Source of the DNA: Spirochaetia bacterium
GTDB taxonomy: Bacteria > Spirochaetota > Spirochaetia > Treponematales > Breznakiellaceae
DNA length: 6,469 nucleotides
Reading direction: 5' to 3'
Assembly: GCA_025997715.1 (NCBI GenBank)
Contig: BNUY01000153.1
Span: 1-6,469, forward strand
Shown here: positions 5,218 through 6,469 of the stretch, in pieces
Position numbering within the stretch: the first letter of the stretch is position 1
Layout of the letters: every line of letters begins with the position of its first letter
The notes under the pieces: model-generated
The model's input: only the letters and a program-made list of their open reading frames with translations
Databases searched by the model: none
Told to the model about the DNA's origin: nothing
Program-made: the position numbers and the translations under genes

Positions 5218-6195
5218 ATGAAAATTGCAAAGAAAATTACCGCAGCGGCGTGTATCGCCCTGGCGGTACAGATTGCCGCAGCTTGCGGCTCAAGCCCCAA
5301 GGCCGCAGCCGTCCCGGATGAACTGGACGCCGCGATCCGCGAGGCTTCGGACTACCTGGACGGCAACGTTCCTGCGGGAAACAAAATCGTCATACTCAAC
5401 GTCCAGTCCGACTCTGATGCCCTCTCGGATTACATCATTGATGAACTCATCGCCAACGCCGTGAACGACAAGAATTTCCCCGTGGTGGACCGCCAGCAGC
5501 TTGACGCGATCCGCTCGGAACTGAACTTCCAGTGGGCCGGCGAAGTGGACGACAATTCCGCCCAGGAAATAGGAAAGATGGTCGGCGCGCAAATCATTGT
5601 GTCCGGCGCGATAAGCAAGGTTGGCGATAACTACCGCATGAGAATCCGGGTGCAGGGACAGTTCAACCGGAACATACCCCCGGGCGCGACTATCACCGCC
5701 CTTGTGAACAGCGGTTCTAAAGGGTATAGCTCTTCCGGCGGAGCGGGAACCGTAACCGCGCAAAGTGTGTCAGGCGGATCATCCGGCGGCGGAAGCGGCG
5801 GCACACAAACCGCGCAAGCCGGCGGAAACAGCGGCGTGGCATCCGGCGGGGGAAGCGGACAGGCGGCGCAGACTCTGGCGGCCCCGGCCTACAAGGTGGG
5901 TGATACCGGCCCTGCGGGTGGGTTGATTTTCTACGACAAGGGCAACAGTCGAGGCGGCTGGCGGTATCTTGAGGCGGCTTACTTCTTTACGGTAAGCCGC
6001 TACATAGGAGGAAAATTGCTGTTTGATTTGAAATTCCCTTTGCTTCAATGCGTTGAATTCTTTTGGCGCAAAAAATGGGGCTTTTTTTTGATTAACGTGA
6101 TTGCGCCCTACAATCACTTCACCGGTCAAACTTTCTTTAGATTAACGTGGTTGCGTTCTACAACCACTTCATACATACAAGATAAGACAGTTTAG
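5218..6195 (+). CDS. CsgG/LpoB-like lipoprotein with truncated C-terminal module
   Basis: A 325-aa predicted lipoprotein. The signal peptide leads to cysteine 23 in IAAAC, a relaxed lipobox of the kind tolerated in spirochaetes. Residues 35-146 resemble CsgG/LpoB-type periplasmic domains: AAIREASDYLDGN, KIVILNVQSDSDALSDYIID, VNDKNFPVVDRQQLDAIRSE, IGKMVGAQIIVSGAISKVGD, YRMRIRVQ. The stretch RIRVQGQFNRNI seems about 10 residues shorter than family members I recall. A Gly/Ser-rich linker (about 165-220) leads to VGDTGPAGGLIFYDKGN..GWRYLEAA (227-254), the start of a C-terminal module common in Treponema surface lipoproteins. That module normally continues for 100 or more residues; here it stops at about nt 5979 and is replaced by 71 unrelated residues up to TAG 6193-6195. 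ATG 5218 (GGAGG 9 nt upstream) gives a proper signal peptide; ATG 5191 would add nine residues. The N-terminal domain is probably still functional; the lost module may have been its ligand-binding part. Confidence 0.75.
   Translation: MKIAKKITAAACIALAVQIAAACGSSPKAAAVPDELDAAIREASDYLDGNVPAGNKIVILNVQSDSDALSDYIIDELIANAVNDKNFPVVDRQQLDAIRSELNFQWAGEVDDNSAQEIGKMVGAQIIVSGAISKVGDNYRMRIRVQGQFNRNIPPGATITALVNSGSKGYSSSGGAGTVTAQSVSGGSSGGGSGGTQTAQAGGNSGVASGGGSGQAAQTLAAPAYKVGDTGPAGGLIFYDKGNSRGGWRYLEAAYFFTVSRYIGGKLLFDLKFPLLQCVEFFWRKKWGFFLINVIAPYNHFTGQTFFRLTWLRSTTTSYIQDKTV
5974..6000. repeat. 9-bp inverted repeat at the lipoprotein truncation point
   Basis: GCGGCTTAC (5974-5982) and GTAAGCCGC (5992-6000) are perfect inverted repeats with a 9-nt loop. 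The left arm includes the last codons that match the lipoprotein module (GCG GCT), and the unrelated sequence starts inside the same arm. It may mark the rearrangement junction or be a hairpin carried by the incoming DNA. It is not followed by a T-run. Confidence 0.45.
6090..6171. repeat. Two tandem 32-nt repeats, each a hairpin, with a compensatory base change
   Basis: 6090-6121 and 6140-6171 match at 28 of 32 positions with an 18-nt spacer (period 50). Each contains a 7-bp stem with a 7-nt loop: GTGATTG/CAATCAC (6097-6103, 6111-6117) and GTGGTTG/CAACCAC (6147-6153, 6161-6167). Of the four differences, two are in the loop (CC versus TT) and two are paired partners (A6100-T6114 becomes G6150-C6164), so the stem is preserved. 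Read on the minus strand, both copies also give similar peptides, YEVVVERNHVNLKK and GEVIVGRNHVNQKK, in frames joined by a TTGA stop/start overlap. A coding origin with a 50-bp duplication is therefore also possible. The repeats lie between the truncated lipoprotein module and a transposase remnant, just downstream of a minus-strand promoter. Confidence 0.65.
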
Positions 6196-6207
6196 CATAA
6201 ATGTCAA
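6179..6207 (-). promoter_or_regulatory. Good minus-strand sigma-70-type promoter reading into the hairpin repeats
   Basis: On the minus strand a perfect TTGACA (plus 6202-6207) is followed after exactly 17 bp by TATCTT (plus 6179-6184, 4 of 6 matches). Transcription would start near 6172 and run leftward, so the first structure in the RNA would be the GTGGTTG/CAACCAC hairpin. An ATG at 6176-6174 lies slightly ahead of the expected start, so that peptide would need an earlier start site. It lies just beyond the transposase stop codon. Confidence 0.45.
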
Positions 6208-6469
6208 GGGGTAAAGGAGATTTTACAGCAATTCTCATTTTAACCGCCTTGGGGCCCGTTGAGGATGAAGGCAATGAAAGCGTCCCAGTCATCAAAAACA
6301 AAATACTCAAGAACAACCCTGAGTTTGTTGAAAAACTCATCCCTTCGGCCGGCCTTGGCCCGGGCGTTTATATAATCCTCGTGGGTCAGCGCCTCAATGC
6401 CGTGTGTCAAAAACGCAAGCAGGTTCAAAAGGCAAAAAATCTCGCTTGCATGGCTGTTTCCGTGCCCAA
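6186..6469 (-). mobile_element. Left end of an insertion sequence (partial, boundary estimated)
   Basis: A minus-strand transposase C terminus enters from the right edge and stops at 6240, so its 3' side and the element's left terminus lie in this window. The exact terminus is not visible because the right end is outside the window and no terminal inverted repeat can be matched. It should lie somewhere between 5980 and 6240. The value 6186 is only an estimate that excludes the hairpin repeats and the -10 box. Confidence 0.35.
6240..6469 (-). CDS. Transposase, C-terminal part (runs off the right edge)
   Basis: Only the last 75 residues are in the window; the frame is open to the edge (first full codon at 6467). 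The peptide begins GHGNSHASEIFCLLNLLAFL, continues with THGIEALTHEDYINARAKAG and RRDEFFNKLRVVLEYFVFDD, and ends in WDAFIAFILNGPQGG. The pattern N-L-L-A-F....H, then R...G.R..FF..LR.......F..W was recognised as the C terminus of DDE-type IS transposases (ISNCY/ISAs1-like groups, exact family not certain). Catalytic residues would lie upstream, outside the window. The TTG at 6428 that could open a shorter frame is internal to this conserved stretch and not a real start. The element lies next to the point where the CsgG-like lipoprotein loses its last module, so it may have caused or followed that rearrangement. Confidence 0.65.
   Translation of the reverse strand, partial: GHGNSHASEIFCLLNLLAFLTHGIEALTHEDYINARAKAGRRDEFFNKLRVVLEYFVFDDWDAFIAFILNGPQGG

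Noticed and set aside
6065..6107. Hairpin of GGCGCAAAAAA with TTTTTT..TGCGCC
   Set aside because: The A/T and GGCGC arms cannot pair in one continuous stem: 12 unpaired bases separate them on the right side.
6090..6171. CRISPR array (two 32-nt repeats)
   Set aside because: There are only two copies, they differ at four positions in paired and loop bases, the spacer is only 18 nt, and no cas genes are in the window.
6090..6171. Integron attC sites, considered because some treponemes carry integrons
   Set aside because: GATTAAC does not fit the RYYYAAC core, no GTTRRRY core is correctly placed, and no integrase is visible.
6090..6180. Type III toxin-antitoxin (tandem-repeat RNA antitoxin plus ToxN-like toxin)
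   Set aside because: The promoter and tandem repeats fit, but there is no terminator after them and no toxin gene: only about 110 nt remain before the lipoprotein sequence.
5890..6195. Target gene of a diversity-generating retroelement (variable C-type-lectin-like C terminus)
   Set aside because: The module is cut off before any variable region; there is no template repeat or reverse transcriptase in the window.

Overview
The window looks like accessory chromosomal DNA of a termite-gut-type spirochaete (Treponema / Breznakiellaceae). The evidence is the lipoprotein module reading VGDTGPAGGLIFYDKG..GWRYLEAA, a CsgG-like lipoprotein with the VNDK..PVVDRQQLDAIRSEL core, LPP20-like secreted proteins, a membrane-anchored LuxR regulator and a PIN-type toxin pair, all in GC-rich, GCC/GGC-biased coding sequence. 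This assignment rests on recalled family resemblance, not on a search. Layout: (1) Positions 44-1683 hold a short, 5'-eroded small-protein gene that overlaps by GTGA a 472-aa protein with about 12 membrane segments and a C-terminal LuxR helix-turn-helix. (2) Positions 1722-2560 hold a candidate promoter with an inverted repeat at the expected start of transcription, then a toxin-antitoxin pair (113-aa putative antitoxin, 139-aa PIN-domain toxin, ATGA overlap). (3) Positions 2561-2863 are a gene-free but structured regulatory region. It has a 63-nt inverted repeat, a perfect 20-bp palindrome with a second imperfect copy 53 bp away, phased A-tracts between the two, and a strong ribosome binding site in front of GTG-AAG-TAG. 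(4) Positions 2864-6195 read as one operon: a 92-aa stand-alone LuxR-type HTH protein, a second copy of the small protein (GTGA overlap), a secreted LPP20-like protein, an LPP20-like lipoprotein, and a CsgG/LpoB-like lipoprotein. (5) Positions 5980-6469 are a rearranged edge. The last lipoprotein loses its C-terminal module at about 5979. After that come two tandem 32-nt hairpin repeats, a good minus-strand promoter, and the C-terminal end of a minus-strand IS transposase running off the right edge. How the genes may work together (inference): the small EEKLA..DKAYLRGYL protein occurs twice, each time in a 4-bp GTGA overlap with a LuxR-type HTH gene, in opposite gene order. That pairing is the best candidate here for an undescribed regulatory module. 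In the second copy it heads an operon of three envelope proteins, so the HTH/small-protein pair probably controls or serves that envelope set. The paired operator-like sites just upstream would be the natural target. A pyrimidine-rich hairpin loop before the last lipoprotein can pair with its Shine-Dalgarno sequence and may tune its translation.
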